A stretch of DNA of 64,000 nucleotides from Bdellovibrio sp. CG22_combo_CG10-13_8_21_14_all_39_27. GTDB lineage: Bacteria > Bdellovibrionota > Bacteriovoracia > Bacteriovoracales > Bacteriovoracaceae. Under the pieces are notes generated by a model, which worked only from the letters and a program-made list of their open reading frames with translations, did no database searches and had not been told where the DNA came from. Below are positions 8,627 through 16,433 of this stretch, piece after piece (the stretch's first letter is position 1; the number at the start of each line of letters is the position of its first letter). Both the position numbers and the translations under genes were made by a program. The DNA lies in assembly GCA_002786715.1 (NCBI GenBank), contig PCTW01000016.1, positions 35,976 through 99,975 on the forward strand. The letters are read 5' to 3'.

Positions 8627-9349
8627 ATGAAAAAAATTCTTAACGGGGTTTTGGCCCTCACACTTGTTACAGCATTCTCTTGTAAACCTAAAGAAGCAGA
8701 AATTAAAACAGAAGAGGATAAGACTCTCTATACTGTTGGTACAATGTTTGGAGAAAGACTTTCAGCAATGAAGCTCTCTGAAGCTCAGATTGCTGCTATC
8801 GCAACAGGTCTTGTTGAATCAGCATCTGGCAAACAGCCAAGAGTTAATGCTCAAGAATATGCTCCTAAAGTTCGTGATTTCTTCAATGAAAGAATGAAGT
8901 CTATGTCTGAGGACAATAAGAAAACTGGTGTTGATTTCTTGGAAAAATTTGTAAAAAGCGAAGGTGCAACTAAGACTGAGTCAGGATTAGCTTTTAAAGT
9001 CATTCAAGAAGGTACTGGCGCTTATCCAAAAGCTGAAGATACGGTTCGTGTTCATTACCACGGTACTTTAATTGATGGGACTGTTTTTGATAGTTCTGTT
9101 GAGCGTGGACAACCAGTCAACTTTCCTCTAAATCGCGTTATCCGTGGTTGGACAGAAGGTCTTCAGAAAGTTAAAGCCGGTGGTAAAGTTAAGCTCGTTA
9201 TTCCTCCAGACCTAGCTTATGGCGACGCTGGTGCACCTCCTAAAATTCCAGGTGGCGCAACATTAGTTTTTGAAGTTGAACTGCTAGAGATCGTTAAGAA
9301 CGAAACTCCAGCCGCTGAAGCTCCTAAAAAGCCAGCTAAGAAAAAATAA
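8627..9349 (+). CDS. FKBP-type peptidyl-prolyl isomerase lipoprotein (Mip/FkpA-like)
   Basis: 240 residues. The signal peptide ends in lipobox TAFSC (Cys19). An N-terminal helical dimerisation region (~30-110) is followed by an FKBP domain (~117-225) with TVRVHYHGTLIDGTVFDSS and VIRGWTEGL, and an Ala/Pro/Lys-rich tail. It should assist folding of exported proteins at proline bonds in the periplasm or at the outer membrane. AAAGGA precedes the ATG. A strong rho-independent terminator follows, so this gene ends its transcript. Confidence 0.9.
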   Translation: MKKILNGVLALTLVTAFSCKPKEAEIKTEEDKTLYTVGTMFGERLSAMKLSEAQIAAIATGLVESASGKQPRVNAQEYAPKVRDFFNERMKSMSEDNKKTGVDFLEKFVKSEGATKTESGLAFKVIQEGTGAYPKAEDTVRVHYHGTLIDGTVFDSSVERGQPVNFPLNRVIRGWTEGLQKVKAGGKVKLVIPPDLAYGDAGAPPKIPGGATLVFEVELLEIVKNETPAAEAPKKPAKKK

Positions 9350-9371
9350 TTTTAAATAGCTTATTTATTTT

Positions 9372-9398
9372 AGGGCCCTCTATTGAGGGCCTTTTTTT
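9372..9398 (+). terminator. rho-independent terminator
   Basis: GGCCCTC (9374-9380), loop TATT, GAGGGCC (9385-9391), then seven T. It ends the FKBP transcript. The run of T also contains the stop codon of the convergent Nudix gene. Confidence 0.9.
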
Positions 9399-9834
9399 AT
9401 TCAATTTTATCCAAATAGTCACCTTGATTAGCAGCTAGTTTCTCTTTTAAGCCTGGAGAAATCTCTAGCCAACGGTAGTTAAAGATCAGATTCTCATCTT
9501 CTCCATGGCCACTTACTGAGTGGGTCCATTGCTCTGCCGCTTTTTGTCTTAAGTTGATCTGATAAACGAAACGTTGATGGATTTCGTGGCGATCAAATCT
9601 TTCCCATTGGAAAATGCCTAAGAGTTTAAAGGTCTCATGTTCAATTGCGAGACCTGATTCCTCAAAGACCTCTCTCATCAAAGTTTCTTCAGGTTTCTCG
9701 CCTGAATCTACCGTACCAGCAGGAACTTGGACTCCTGCTTCGGGATAATCTCTATGTGTAAAAGTAAGTAACTCTTGGGCTGAATTCGTGGTGCGAATGA
9801 TGTAGGCGACAATTTTTTGTTTTCGATGTTTCAT
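9397..9834 (-). CDS. Nudix hydrolase
   Basis: 145 residues with a complete Nudix box, Gx5Ex7REVxEExG, from G40 to G61 (E46, R54, E55, E58, E59). Such enzymes hydrolyse nucleoside diphosphates linked to another group; the substrate is not evident. Cytoplasmic, single gene, convergent with the FKBP gene. Its start lies just beyond the terminator of the upstream protease gene, so it needs its own promoter or read-through. Confidence 0.85.
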   Translation of the reverse strand: MKHRKQKIVAYIIRTTNSAQELLTFTHRDYPEAGVQVPAGTVDSGEKPEETLMREVFEESGLAIEHETFKLLGIFQWERFDRHEIHQRFVYQINLRQKAAEQWTHSVSGHGEDENLIFNYRWLEISPGLKEKLAANQGDYLDKIE

Positions 9835-9848
9835 AGTAACTATTAAAC

Positions 9849-9878
9849 AAAAAAAAAGGCCGCTTTAAAAGCGGCCTT
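9849..9878 (-). terminator. rho-independent terminator of the secreted protease gene
   Basis: Read on the minus strand: AAGGCCGC, an AT-rich loop, GCGGCCTT, then a run of T (complement of the A run at 9849-9857). It sits 22 bases past the protease stop. Confidence 0.85.
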
Positions 9879-9900
9879 CCTTAATAATCTTTTTTAAAGA

Positions 9901-10773
9901 CTACGGCTTGTACCAGCAAAGTGGTCTTACACCTGATGTGTAACCATCAGCGCGTACACAGTAACCAGTTACAGCGTCTGTATCTGATGGATCAGTGTAG
10001 GCATCTTTGTCACAAAGAGCGCCGTTGAAATATGTATCAAGACGACATTGTGAATCTGGATGATTGTCGTTAGTAGCAGTTACAACTTTTGTATCTGGAG
10101 TATCAAACTTCAGAGGAGTTGTGCTGTTTCTTAAAGCTTTGAAAAGGTCTGCAAGGCTTAATCCGGCCATTGCACCACGCTGACACATAGCAATGTCTGA
10201 AGCGTTAGTGAAAGACTCTTGACATGCTTTAGTAGCAACATCAGGAACATTCAATGAAGCAACGATAGCGATGTTGTCATCTTTTTCCATATATTTTCTT
10301 AAACACTTCGAGTTACCGAAATAATCAGCTTGACCTTCGTTTGAAGCCCATGATGATCCCCACCAGCTCTTCTTCTTTGGTTGACCGCCAAGGTGGTGAC
10401 CTAATTCGTGACAAACAACGAGTGCAAACGCGTCATCAGTTACAACTTGGTGACGTGCAAGACCGCCAAACATAGAAACTTTCCAAACGTTTCCTACTTG
10501 TTGAGCGTAAGCATTAACAGTTCCGTCATCCCACTTTCTTTCGATTTCAAGTTGCTTACCGCGAGTTGAAATGATTGGAGAGTAGATAGCTTCAACGTTA
10601 TTAATGATTTCGTTAAAGCGAGCTTCAGTCATGTTGTTGGCCGCTTTGTCTGAAGTTGAAATCCAAAGATCGTTTTGTTCAACGATTCCAGATGTACCAT
10701 GCATGTCGCATGCTTGAGTGGCGCCAATCCATCCTGATGCAAGTAGTGCCGCTACTAGAATTCCTTTTCTCAT
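9901..10773 (-). CDS. secreted zinc metallopeptidase (HELGH type)
   Basis: 290 residues. A signal peptide (cleavage after ATQA) is followed by a catalytic region with HELGH (122-126); E146 in NEGQADYF is the likely third zinc ligand, which makes this a gluzincin-like enzyme. Eight or more Cys in the mature protein suggest disulfides. Export and protease motif fit a predator enzyme acting on prey or on its own envelope, which is inference. I do not recognise the peptidase family by name. Own terminator; a purine-rich AGGAGG stretch lies upstream of the ATG. Confidence 0.8.
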   Translation of the reverse strand: MRKGILVAALLASGWIGATQACDMHGTSGIVEQNDLWISTSDKAANNMTEARFNEIINNVEAIYSPIISTRGKQLEIERKWDDGTVNAYAQQVGNVWKVSMFGGLARHQVVTDDAFALVVCHELGHHLGGQPKKKSWWGSSWASNEGQADYFGNSKCLRKYMEKDDNIAIVASLNVPDVATKACQESFTNASDIAMCQRGAMAGLSLADLFKALRNSTTPLKFDTPDTKVVTATNDNHPDSQCRLDTYFNGALCDKDAYTDPSDTDAVTGYCVRADGYTSGVRPLCWYKP

Positions 10774-10939
10774 TTAAGTCCTCCTTGAGACTGTTGATTA
10801 TTTTAATAATCAAACTTTGTCAGATTTGTGTTAAAATTTTCCCTCTTTTTTTAAGAGAATGTCTAATGCTTGTTGGCCTGATTTTAAATGTGTAAGATTT
10901 TATTAGAACTTGCGAATTTATATTTTTTCAGAGGTTTAG

Positions 10940-11263
10940 ATGTTTCAGATAGTCGTTTTTGTAAATGTTGATAAAAGTAATCAGGTAAAAGAGGCGATGT
11001 TTACATCTGGTGCTGGGGCGATTGGTGAGTATGAAAATTGCTGTTTTGAAAGCTTGGGAACGGGACAATTTAGACCTTTAGAAAAGGCCAACCCTTATCT
11101 AGGAAAGTCAGGCGAAATTGAGAAGGTTTCTGAAGTTAGATTAGAGATGGTTTGCGCAAAAGAAAATTTAAAATCAACGATAGAAGCTATGCTAAAGGCC
11201 CATCCCTACGAGACTCCCGCTTACTACGTTATTCCTCATTATGATTGGAATAAGATCCAATGA
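10940..11263 (+). CDS. NIF3/YqfO-type small-domain protein
   Basis: 107 residues starting MFQIVVFVNVD. GTGQFRPLEKANPYLG and the ending HPYETPAYYVIP match the small CutA-like domain inserted in YqfO-type NIF3 proteins, here as a stand-alone protein. The function of this domain is unknown. Its stop (TGA) overlaps the ATG of the umuD remnant, as if once co-transcribed with umuD. Confidence 0.75.
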   Translation: MFQIVVFVNVDKSNQVKEAMFTSGAGAIGEYENCCFESLGTGQFRPLEKANPYLGKSGEIEKVSEVRLEMVCAKENLKSTIEAMLKAHPYETPAYYVIPHYDWNKIQ

Positions 11264-11461
11264 AAATTTACAGCTTGAATCAGCAAGCAATCACCAACCA
11301 CATCTTTTAAGTTGTTTGCTTCGCGGATTGAGGCAGGATTTCCATCGCCTGCCGATGATTTGATGCCTGAGAATAAGAAGTTTAAACCCTATCGGATCAA
11401 TGATGAAGACGATGTCCTGATATGGGGAGTAGTGACAAATGTTATTCATAAAATTGACTAA
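11260..11461 (+). pseudogene. umuD: remnant of umuD (frameshifted, internally deleted)
   Basis: An ATG overlapping the NIF3-like stop opens 16 codons (MKIYSLNQQAITNHIF) and stops. In another frame, 11303-11461 reads LFASRIEAGFPSPADD joined directly to LMPENKKFKPY and DVLIWGVVTNVIHKID. From memory of E. coli UmuD, the first part matches its N-terminal GFPSPA cleavage region and the second its extreme C-terminus (…SPITISSEDTL…FGVV). About 80 residues between them, with the catalytic Ser and Lys, are missing. So the gene carries a frameshift and a large deletion and cannot make a working UmuD. Confidence 0.75.
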
Positions 11462-11521
11462 TTCACTTCTCGCTGGCCAATTTTCTTTTGTTCTCTCAAT
11501 ATAGAACTCTCTGGAGGCTTC

Positions 11522-12109
11522 ATGCTTAAAATATTTCTACTTTCAATTTTTCTAACTTGTTCTTCATTTGCTGCAACGATTGGTAAACCAGCACCAGATT
11601 TCAAATTGAAATCTCATATGGGTAAAACTGTTTCATTGTCTGAATTCAAAGGTAAGACAGTTGTGCTTGAATGGTATAATTATGGTTGTCCCTTTGTGCG
11701 CAAACACTATGATTCAAAAAATATGCAATCATTGCAAAAGAAATACAAAAATGATGTGATTTGGTTGGCCATCGCTTCAAGTGCTAAAGGTAAACAAGGT
11801 TATCTTGCAGGTTCGGGAGAAGCTGTATTGAAATATCAAGATGAAGGAATGGCCGCTCATTCATTGTTACTAGATACAGATGGAACAGTCGGCAGACTCT
11901 ATGGCGCGAAAGTGACTCCCCATATGTTTATTGTTGATGCTCAAGGAACACTCGTTTATGAAGGTGGCATTGATGATATCTTATCAGCTGATCCGAAGGA
12001 TGTTGCCAAGGCCCACAATTATATCGCTCAAAGTATTGATGAGTTGAAGTCCGGCAAAAAATTAAGCCACACAAAAACTGATGCCTACGGTTGTGCGGTT
12101 AAATACTAA
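11522..12109 (+). CDS. exported redoxin (AhpC/TSA-thioredoxin fold)
   Basis: 195 residues. A signal peptide (MLKIFLLSIFLTCSSFA) precedes a peroxiredoxin-like fold: GKPAPDFKLKS, EWYNYGCPFV (C56), and VTPHMFIVDAQGTLVYEGGIDD. The second conserved Cys is near the C-terminus in AYGCAVKY. It should act in periplasmic thiol or peroxide chemistry; the substrate is unknown. TGGAGG precedes the ATG. The next gene, ung, begins on the base after its stop, so both are on one mRNA. The pair lies between the umuD and umuC relics. Confidence 0.8.
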   Translation: MLKIFLLSIFLTCSSFAATIGKPAPDFKLKSHMGKTVSLSEFKGKTVVLEWYNYGCPFVRKHYDSKNMQSLQKKYKNDVIWLAIASSAKGKQGYLAGSGEAVLKYQDEGMAAHSLLLDTDGTVGRLYGAKVTPHMFIVDAQGTLVYEGGIDDILSADPKDVAKAHNYIAQSIDELKSGKKLSHTKTDAYGCAVKY

Positions 12110-12793
12110 ATGCAATTTGATTTTCCTGCTTCTTGGAATAACTACTTAGGCGCTGAAATGAGTGCGCCTTATATGAAAGAGCTTGAAGCTTTTCTTGATG
12201 CTGAAATCAAGGCCGGGCGTGAGTTTTACCCCGAAGCTAAAAATATTTTTCAAGCTTACAAGTACGCACCAATAGACAAAGTTAAAGTTGTTATTGTGGG
12301 CCAAGATCCTTATCACGGCAAAGGTCAGGCCCATGGGCTTTCTTTTTCTGTCCGACCCGGAGTCGCAACTCCGCCTTCATTGCAAAACATTTTTAAGGAA
12401 TTAAAAGGTGATCTAGGCATCGCTATATCTCCTCATGGATTCTTAGAAGCCTGGGCGAAGCAAGGAGTTTTGCTGTTGAATGCTGTTCTAACAGTTGAAG
12501 CTGATAAGGCTGCCTCTCATGCCAAAAAGGGCTGGGAGAAGTTCACTGATGCCACCATAGAAGTCTTAAATAAAGAGTGTGATCATTTGGTCTTCTTTCT
12601 CTGGGGTGCTTATGCTCAAAAGAAAGGGGCATCAATTGATCGAACTCGGCATCTGGTGATTGAATCAGTGCATCCTTCTCCTTTGTCAGCTCATCGCGGT
12701 TTTTTTGGGACAAAACCTTTTTCTCAAACCAATGATTTTTTAAAGAAACACCATAAAAGTCCCATCGACTGGAAGTTGCCGCCTCTTGCGTAA
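12110..12793 (+). CDS. ung: uracil-DNA glycosylase, family 1
   Basis: 227 residues. GQDPYHG (catalytic D66) and [13 protein letters not shown] are the water-activating and minor-groove motifs of family 1 UNG. It removes uracil from DNA as the first step of base excision repair. It starts directly after the redoxin stop with no obvious ribosome binding site of its own, which suggests translational coupling. The umuC remnant begins about 40 bases after its stop. Confidence 0.95.
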   Translation: MQFDFPASWNNYLGAEMSAPYMKELEAFLDAEIKAGREFYPEAKNIFQAYKYAPIDKVKVVIVGQDPYHGKGQAHGLSFSVRPGVATPPSLQNIFKELKGDLGIAISPHGFLEAWAKQGVLLLNAVLTVEADKAASHAKKGWEKFTDATIEVLNKECDHLVFFLWGAYAQKKGASIDRTRHLVIESVHPSPLSAHRGFFGTKPFSQTNDFLKKHHKSPIDWKLPPLA

Positions 12794-12831
12794 GTGTATA
12801 CTGCCTTATGCTAACTTCTTCGTGCCAGGGA

Positions 12832-12980
12832 TGAAAGTGATGGACCGGATTAATCACAGAGAGGGAAGAGATACCATCTCAAGTCTTGCTTGTGGCATCC
12901 AACAATTATGGGAATTGCGCTCAGAATATAAATCAAAGCATTTTACCACTCGCTGGAGCGATCTGCTTAAAATTCATTAA
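12832..12980 (+). pseudogene. umuC: C-terminal fragment of umuC
   Basis: The frame from ATG 12832 reads KVMDRINHREGRDTIS, GIQQLWELRSEYKSKHFTT and RWSDLLKIH, then stops. It follows, almost residue for residue, the last ~50 residues of E. coli UmuC as I recall it (VMD..N..EGR.T, GIQQ.W, TTR.SDLL), the tail after the Y-family polymerase domains. The polymerase itself is absent; upstream is ung. A short peptide could be made, but the fragment has no polymerase function. It overlaps the convergent gene by 14 bases. Confidence 0.75.
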
Positions 12981-13950
12981 AATATGAAACCTTGCCATGT
13001 CCTTTTGTATTGATTAACCAATGAGACAAAGGACGTTTATGAGGATCACTTTCAAGAATAACATCATATTTGTTTTTCATTTTGTTTAAAGATTTGTTCT
13101 CAGAATCACAGGCCTTTTGATCAATCGCACGAGACTTGTTCGCCTCTTCAACTGTTGCGACAAATTTTTTGAGACCTGAGCGGCTAGCGAATTTTGAACA
13201 GTTTACGCTTTCATCCATCGACTCATCAAAATAGTTTTTAAAATCAATTTCATTCTCAAGCACCCATTGATTATTCTTGCATGAGATATAGGGACCGACG
13301 TTGTATTCCTTTCCTAAGATATCATCATTCTTCTGAAGCATATGATTCCAAAAACGCATTCCATTAAAATTGGCCGAAAGATCGGCGTACGAAAACACAC
13401 CAGTTGCTAAAATATTTCCACCAAGAGCGGTTTTTTCTTTAAAAATTCCATTTTTTAAAACTGAAACCATATCTTTCTTTTTAAGATAATGACCTTTAAA
13501 GTAGTTAAAACCCATACCGAACATGTGCTCTACTTTATCAGTACCGATGACAACATCTCCAACCTTGATAATAGGACCTAATGCCAGAGCTGAAGTGCGC
13601 GCTTTTTGTCGACCTAACAGAAAGCCATTCCAAACGCTCCACTTTTTATAAACGGAATTATCAAGGGGAATCACTTGACGTGGAATTGAATCATCGTGAA
13701 GAAGGTCGATCGTTAATTGCCCCTTGGTATGATTAGCAAAATACTTTTTCAATTCTGTGTAAAGGATATCTTCATTACATTGGGACTTTGCATTGCTGGA
13801 AATAACGGCCTGTTTAAGATATGTGTTGGCGCGAGTATTGAGAATATCTCCTATGTCGACGATCTTTTCATAGGCCAGCGTATAGTGATCCACTTCTGAT
13901 GCCATAAGTGGATTAGACAAAATAAGGGCAGAAAGTAATAGTGTTTTCAT
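12967..13950 (-). CDS. exported protein of unknown function
   Basis: 327 residues with a clear signal peptide (MKTLLLSALILSNPLMA). The mature protein has a central glycine-containing segment, VGDVVIGTDKVEHMFGMGF, whose DKxxH pattern recalls some lipid-active membrane-associated proteins, but I cannot assign a family. Four or more Cys suggest disulfides in the periplasm. Monocistronic; convergent with the umuC remnant and separated from the HD-domain gene by 74 bases. Confidence 0.65.
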   Translation of the reverse strand: MKTLLLSALILSNPLMASEVDHYTLAYEKIVDIGDILNTRANTYLKQAVISSNAKSQCNEDILYTELKKYFANHTKGQLTIDLLHDDSIPRQVIPLDNSVYKKWSVWNGFLLGRQKARTSALALGPIIKVGDVVIGTDKVEHMFGMGFNYFKGHYLKKKDMVSVLKNGIFKEKTALGGNILATGVFSYADLSANFNGMRFWNHMLQKNDDILGKEYNVGPYISCKNNQWVLENEIDFKNYFDESMDESVNCSKFASRSGLKKFVATVEEANKSRAIDQKACDSENKSLNKMKNKYDVILESDPHKRPLSHWLINTKGHGKVSYFNEF

Positions 13951-14024
13951 AGTCTTTAGAATGCCACTTTTATGGGAAAGTTGCTCTTGGGGAGAAAGGA
14001 TTACAGAGGGTGACTAAGAATTGA

Positions 14025-15362
14025 TCAGCTTACGGCCTTTTCTAATGCTTCAATACACTTACGGTATTGACCTTTATCGTACTTGAGACTCATATCGTGC
14101 AAAATGGCCTTCTTATCAGGTTTTTCACTGGCCAAGATTCTATGAACAAAGTCTTCTGTAACTAAAAAAACAATGGCCAGCGGACTTAAGCGGTTATCTA
14201 AATGATCATCAGAAAAACCAATTCCATTGAGAGTTCCGTGATGTTGAAGAATGACACTATCAGTTCCCATAGGAAGGTCAGGGTACTTAGATAATAATTC
14301 TGAAGTCAAAAAAGCATGTCTTGCGACTTTTATCTTTTGTTCGTCAGGCAGGGATGATTCTTTAAGAGATTGTGTGGAATGAATACAAGTCATTCTATCA
14401 TCGGCTATCATGACGTCGTGAAAAAAAGCCGCCAGACCGATGATCTTTTGTTGTTCAGTGTTCCCCCATTGGAGTTTGCTAATAAGATGATGTCCAAAAA
14501 TAGAAATCATCAATGAATGTTTATAAGTATAAGAATTTGTATTTTTGCTTAAGACATCGAGTAAGTCATCAAGTCCAGGAGAGAGTAGTGCCATTTTAAA
14601 AAAAGATTCAACGGCAGTACGAGTGGTTTGTATGGCCTTTTTATCCATTCCAAATTGCTCAATCAGATAGCAGCTACTATCCATCGCTGCTTGGGTAACG
14701 GCCACTCGGTTTTGAAAAGTTAAATTGGGATCGCTCAGGAGTTGGTAGAGTTCAGTGCTTAAGAAATTCACAAACTCAAGACGATGATAGCGACTAACAT
14801 AGAATGTTTGAAGACCATCAAAGATAAGAGACTCAACTTTCTCGCGGTCAATCGATGATTCGGCCAACAACCAGGTATTCATTCCGTCTTCTTCATCGAG
14901 GTAAAGATCAACCGGCACTTTTGTCATCGTTAAGAGACAGGCCATTTGAAATGGGTAATATTCCGGGACGCTAAATTCCATCATGACTTCTGAAGTGACT
15001 TCTAGAAGTTTTGCAGCTTCTTTAACTAATCCTCGCCAATTTTCACGGTCAATAAGAATCGCTTTTCCTTCAAGCTTAGGGTTTTGCCCCATCACGATCA
15101 CTGGAATTTCGAGTTGCTGGGCATTGACGAAATAGACGACCTTTAGCGAAGTGTATTCTCCGTCGACCATGTCCTCTGTTACAATGAGATTGGCACTTTC
15201 TCCTGACTTAAAATACTCACTCAATTCCTCAGAATTTTTCATACAGATGACTTCTGATCCAGTGTAAAGCTCAAGATTATTGGCAATCAATTTTCGCATG
15301 GCCGAACTTGATTCGACGAAGAGGATTTTTCTTTGGAACTGAATCTCATTTTCATCAGACAT
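14025..15362 (-). CDS. pseudo-receiver/HD-GYP-like regulator (degenerate)
   Basis: 445 residues. Residues ~11-115 look like a CheY receiver, but the phosphoacceptor position reads LIVTE (E63) instead of Asp. A middle domain (~125-200) is followed by an HD domain with H315-D316 and HHGTLNGIGF (374-383), where an active HD-GYP has HHExxDGxGYP. The loss of Glu, Asp and Tyr in that loop suggests weak or no c-di-GMP phosphodiesterase activity; it may bind the nucleotide or a partner. Same architecture as the proteins at 36964 and 38298. Own promoter likely; stands alone. Confidence 0.8.
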   Translation of the reverse strand: MSDENEIQFQRKILFVESSSAMRKLIANNLELYTGSEVICMKNSEELSEYFKSGESANLIVTEDMVDGEYTSLKVVYFVNAQQLEIPVIVMGQNPKLEGKAILIDRENWRGLVKEAAKLLEVTSEVMMEFSVPEYYPFQMACLLTMTKVPVDLYLDEEDGMNTWLLAESSIDREKVESLIFDGLQTFYVSRYHRLEFVNFLSTELYQLLSDPNLTFQNRVAVTQAAMDSSCYLIEQFGMDKKAIQTTRTAVESFFKMALLSPGLDDLLDVLSKNTNSYTYKHSLMISIFGHHLISKLQWGNTEQQKIIGLAAFFHDVMIADDRMTCIHSTQSLKESSLPDEQKIKVARHAFLTSELLSKYPDLPMGTDSVILQHHGTLNGIGFSDDHLDNRLSPLAIVFLVTEDFVHRILASEKPDKKAILHDMSLKYDKGQYRKCIEALEKAVS

Positions 15363-15459
15363 ATGTTTATTTTAGCATGATTTTAATATGTTAAAAGAGG
15401 TGCGTGTCACGTAAAGGGGTGATATTATTAGGCAATAATCGCTGTTTAGGTGGGTCTTT

Positions 15460-15795
15460 ATGAATCTTAAAAATCAAAAATGTGTTCTGGCGACCTCTCA
15501 AGATATTTCTTTGAGTATCGACAAATGTCTTGAACTCAAAAAAGAACTCCGAGAAGATTGGATTTTAGATCAAGAAAATATGGTACTTACTAAAACTCTG
15601 ACTTTTAAAAATTTTAGAGAACCACTGCAAGTTCTGCTGAAAATTTCAAAAATGGCCGAAGAACAAAATCATCACCCCGTTTTAAAACTTGCCTATGGGC
15701 TTCTTGAAATTTCAATTTGGACTCATAAAGTGAATGGATTACTTAAAAATGACTTTATCTTTGCAGCAAAGGTAGATGAAATATGCGAACACTGA
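15460..15795 (+). CDS. phhB: pterin-4a-carbinolamine dehydratase
   Basis: 111 residues. The signature NHHPVLKLAYG…TH…GL..ND (H71, H72, P73; T88-H89) is intact. It dehydrates 4a-hydroxytetrahydrobiopterin, regenerating the cofactor of aromatic amino acid hydroxylases. No hydroxylase gene lies in the window. The downstream exported protein gene starts 13 bases inside it. Confidence 0.88.
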   Translation: MNLKNQKCVLATSQDISLSIDKCLELKKELREDWILDQENMVLTKTLTFKNFREPLQVLLKISKMAEEQNHHPVLKLAYGLLEISIWTHKVNGLLKNDFIFAAKVDEICEH

Positions 15796-16433
15796 TTATC
15801 TTCTTTTTATTTTTAACTTTTCCTACGAGCTATGCTCAAAATAATTCTCAAGGAAGCGATGACTTTTTTAAAGCTCTAAAAGAGCAAATGAAAGGTGACC
15901 GCCAAGAAATGGAGAAATATTTTCAAGGCGATTTTATCGATAAAATGGATGAAATGGTAGAGAAGATGCATAGCGATTTTTTCAAGCAATGGGAACAATT
16001 GATGCAAGATGATCAAGTCGGTGACTATTTTCGCCAAATGGAATTGGGACAAGCTGATATACCAATGGAGTGGAAGAAGACAGATAAAGGTCAGAGTCTC
16101 ATTGTTCAATTGAAACCGATAAAAGATGCTCCCCTTGAAATAAAAATTGATAATCACCAGATTATTTTAAAAGGGACAGTTGAAAAGACTCAAGAGTTTG
16201 GGACCGGGAAGTCCAAAGTTGTCACAAAGCGTATTTATACTTTCAACAAGTCGATTCAAATTCCAGATGAGCTTGATCCACAATCGGCCGACATTCACCA
16301 AGCGAAAGATGTTATTGAAATACGTTTTAAATTGGCAAAAAACAAAAAAAGGGGAGTGATCAAAAAACAAACTCCCTCTCAAGTTCCAGGTGTTCAGCCC
16401 TTAGTTCCTCAAGAGGGAGATATTAACCTTTAA
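15783..16433 (+). CDS. exported alpha-crystallin/HSP20-domain protein
   Basis: 216 residues. The signal peptide (…FPTSYAQ) is followed by a Met/Asp/Glu-rich helical segment (~25-90) and an alpha-crystallin-like beta domain (~95-190: EIKIDNHQIILKGTVEKT, YTFNKSIQIPDELDPQSADIHQAKDVIEIRF). Small heat-shock proteins hold unfolding proteins; most are cytoplasmic, so an exported one points to a periplasmic holdase. The C-terminus (QVPGVQPLVPQ) is proline-rich and could hold an IxI-like contact. The last 4 bases overlap the end of the phosphonate operon convergently. Confidence 0.75.
   Translation: MRTLIIFFLFLTFPTSYAQNNSQGSDDFFKALKEQMKGDRQEMEKYFQGDFIDKMDEMVEKMHSDFFKQWEQLMQDDQVGDYFRQMELGQADIPMEWKKTDKGQSLIVQLKPIKDAPLEIKIDNHQIILKGTVEKTQEFGTGKSKVVTKRIYTFNKSIQIPDELDPQSADIHQAKDVIEIRFKLAKNKKRGVIKKQTPSQVPGVQPLVPQEGDINL

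Noticed and set aside
12786-12831. Intact small gene at the umuC tail starting at 12786
   Set aside because: The part before 12832 overlaps the end of ung and has no similarity to UmuC or ribosome binding site; only the part after it carries the UmuC signature.
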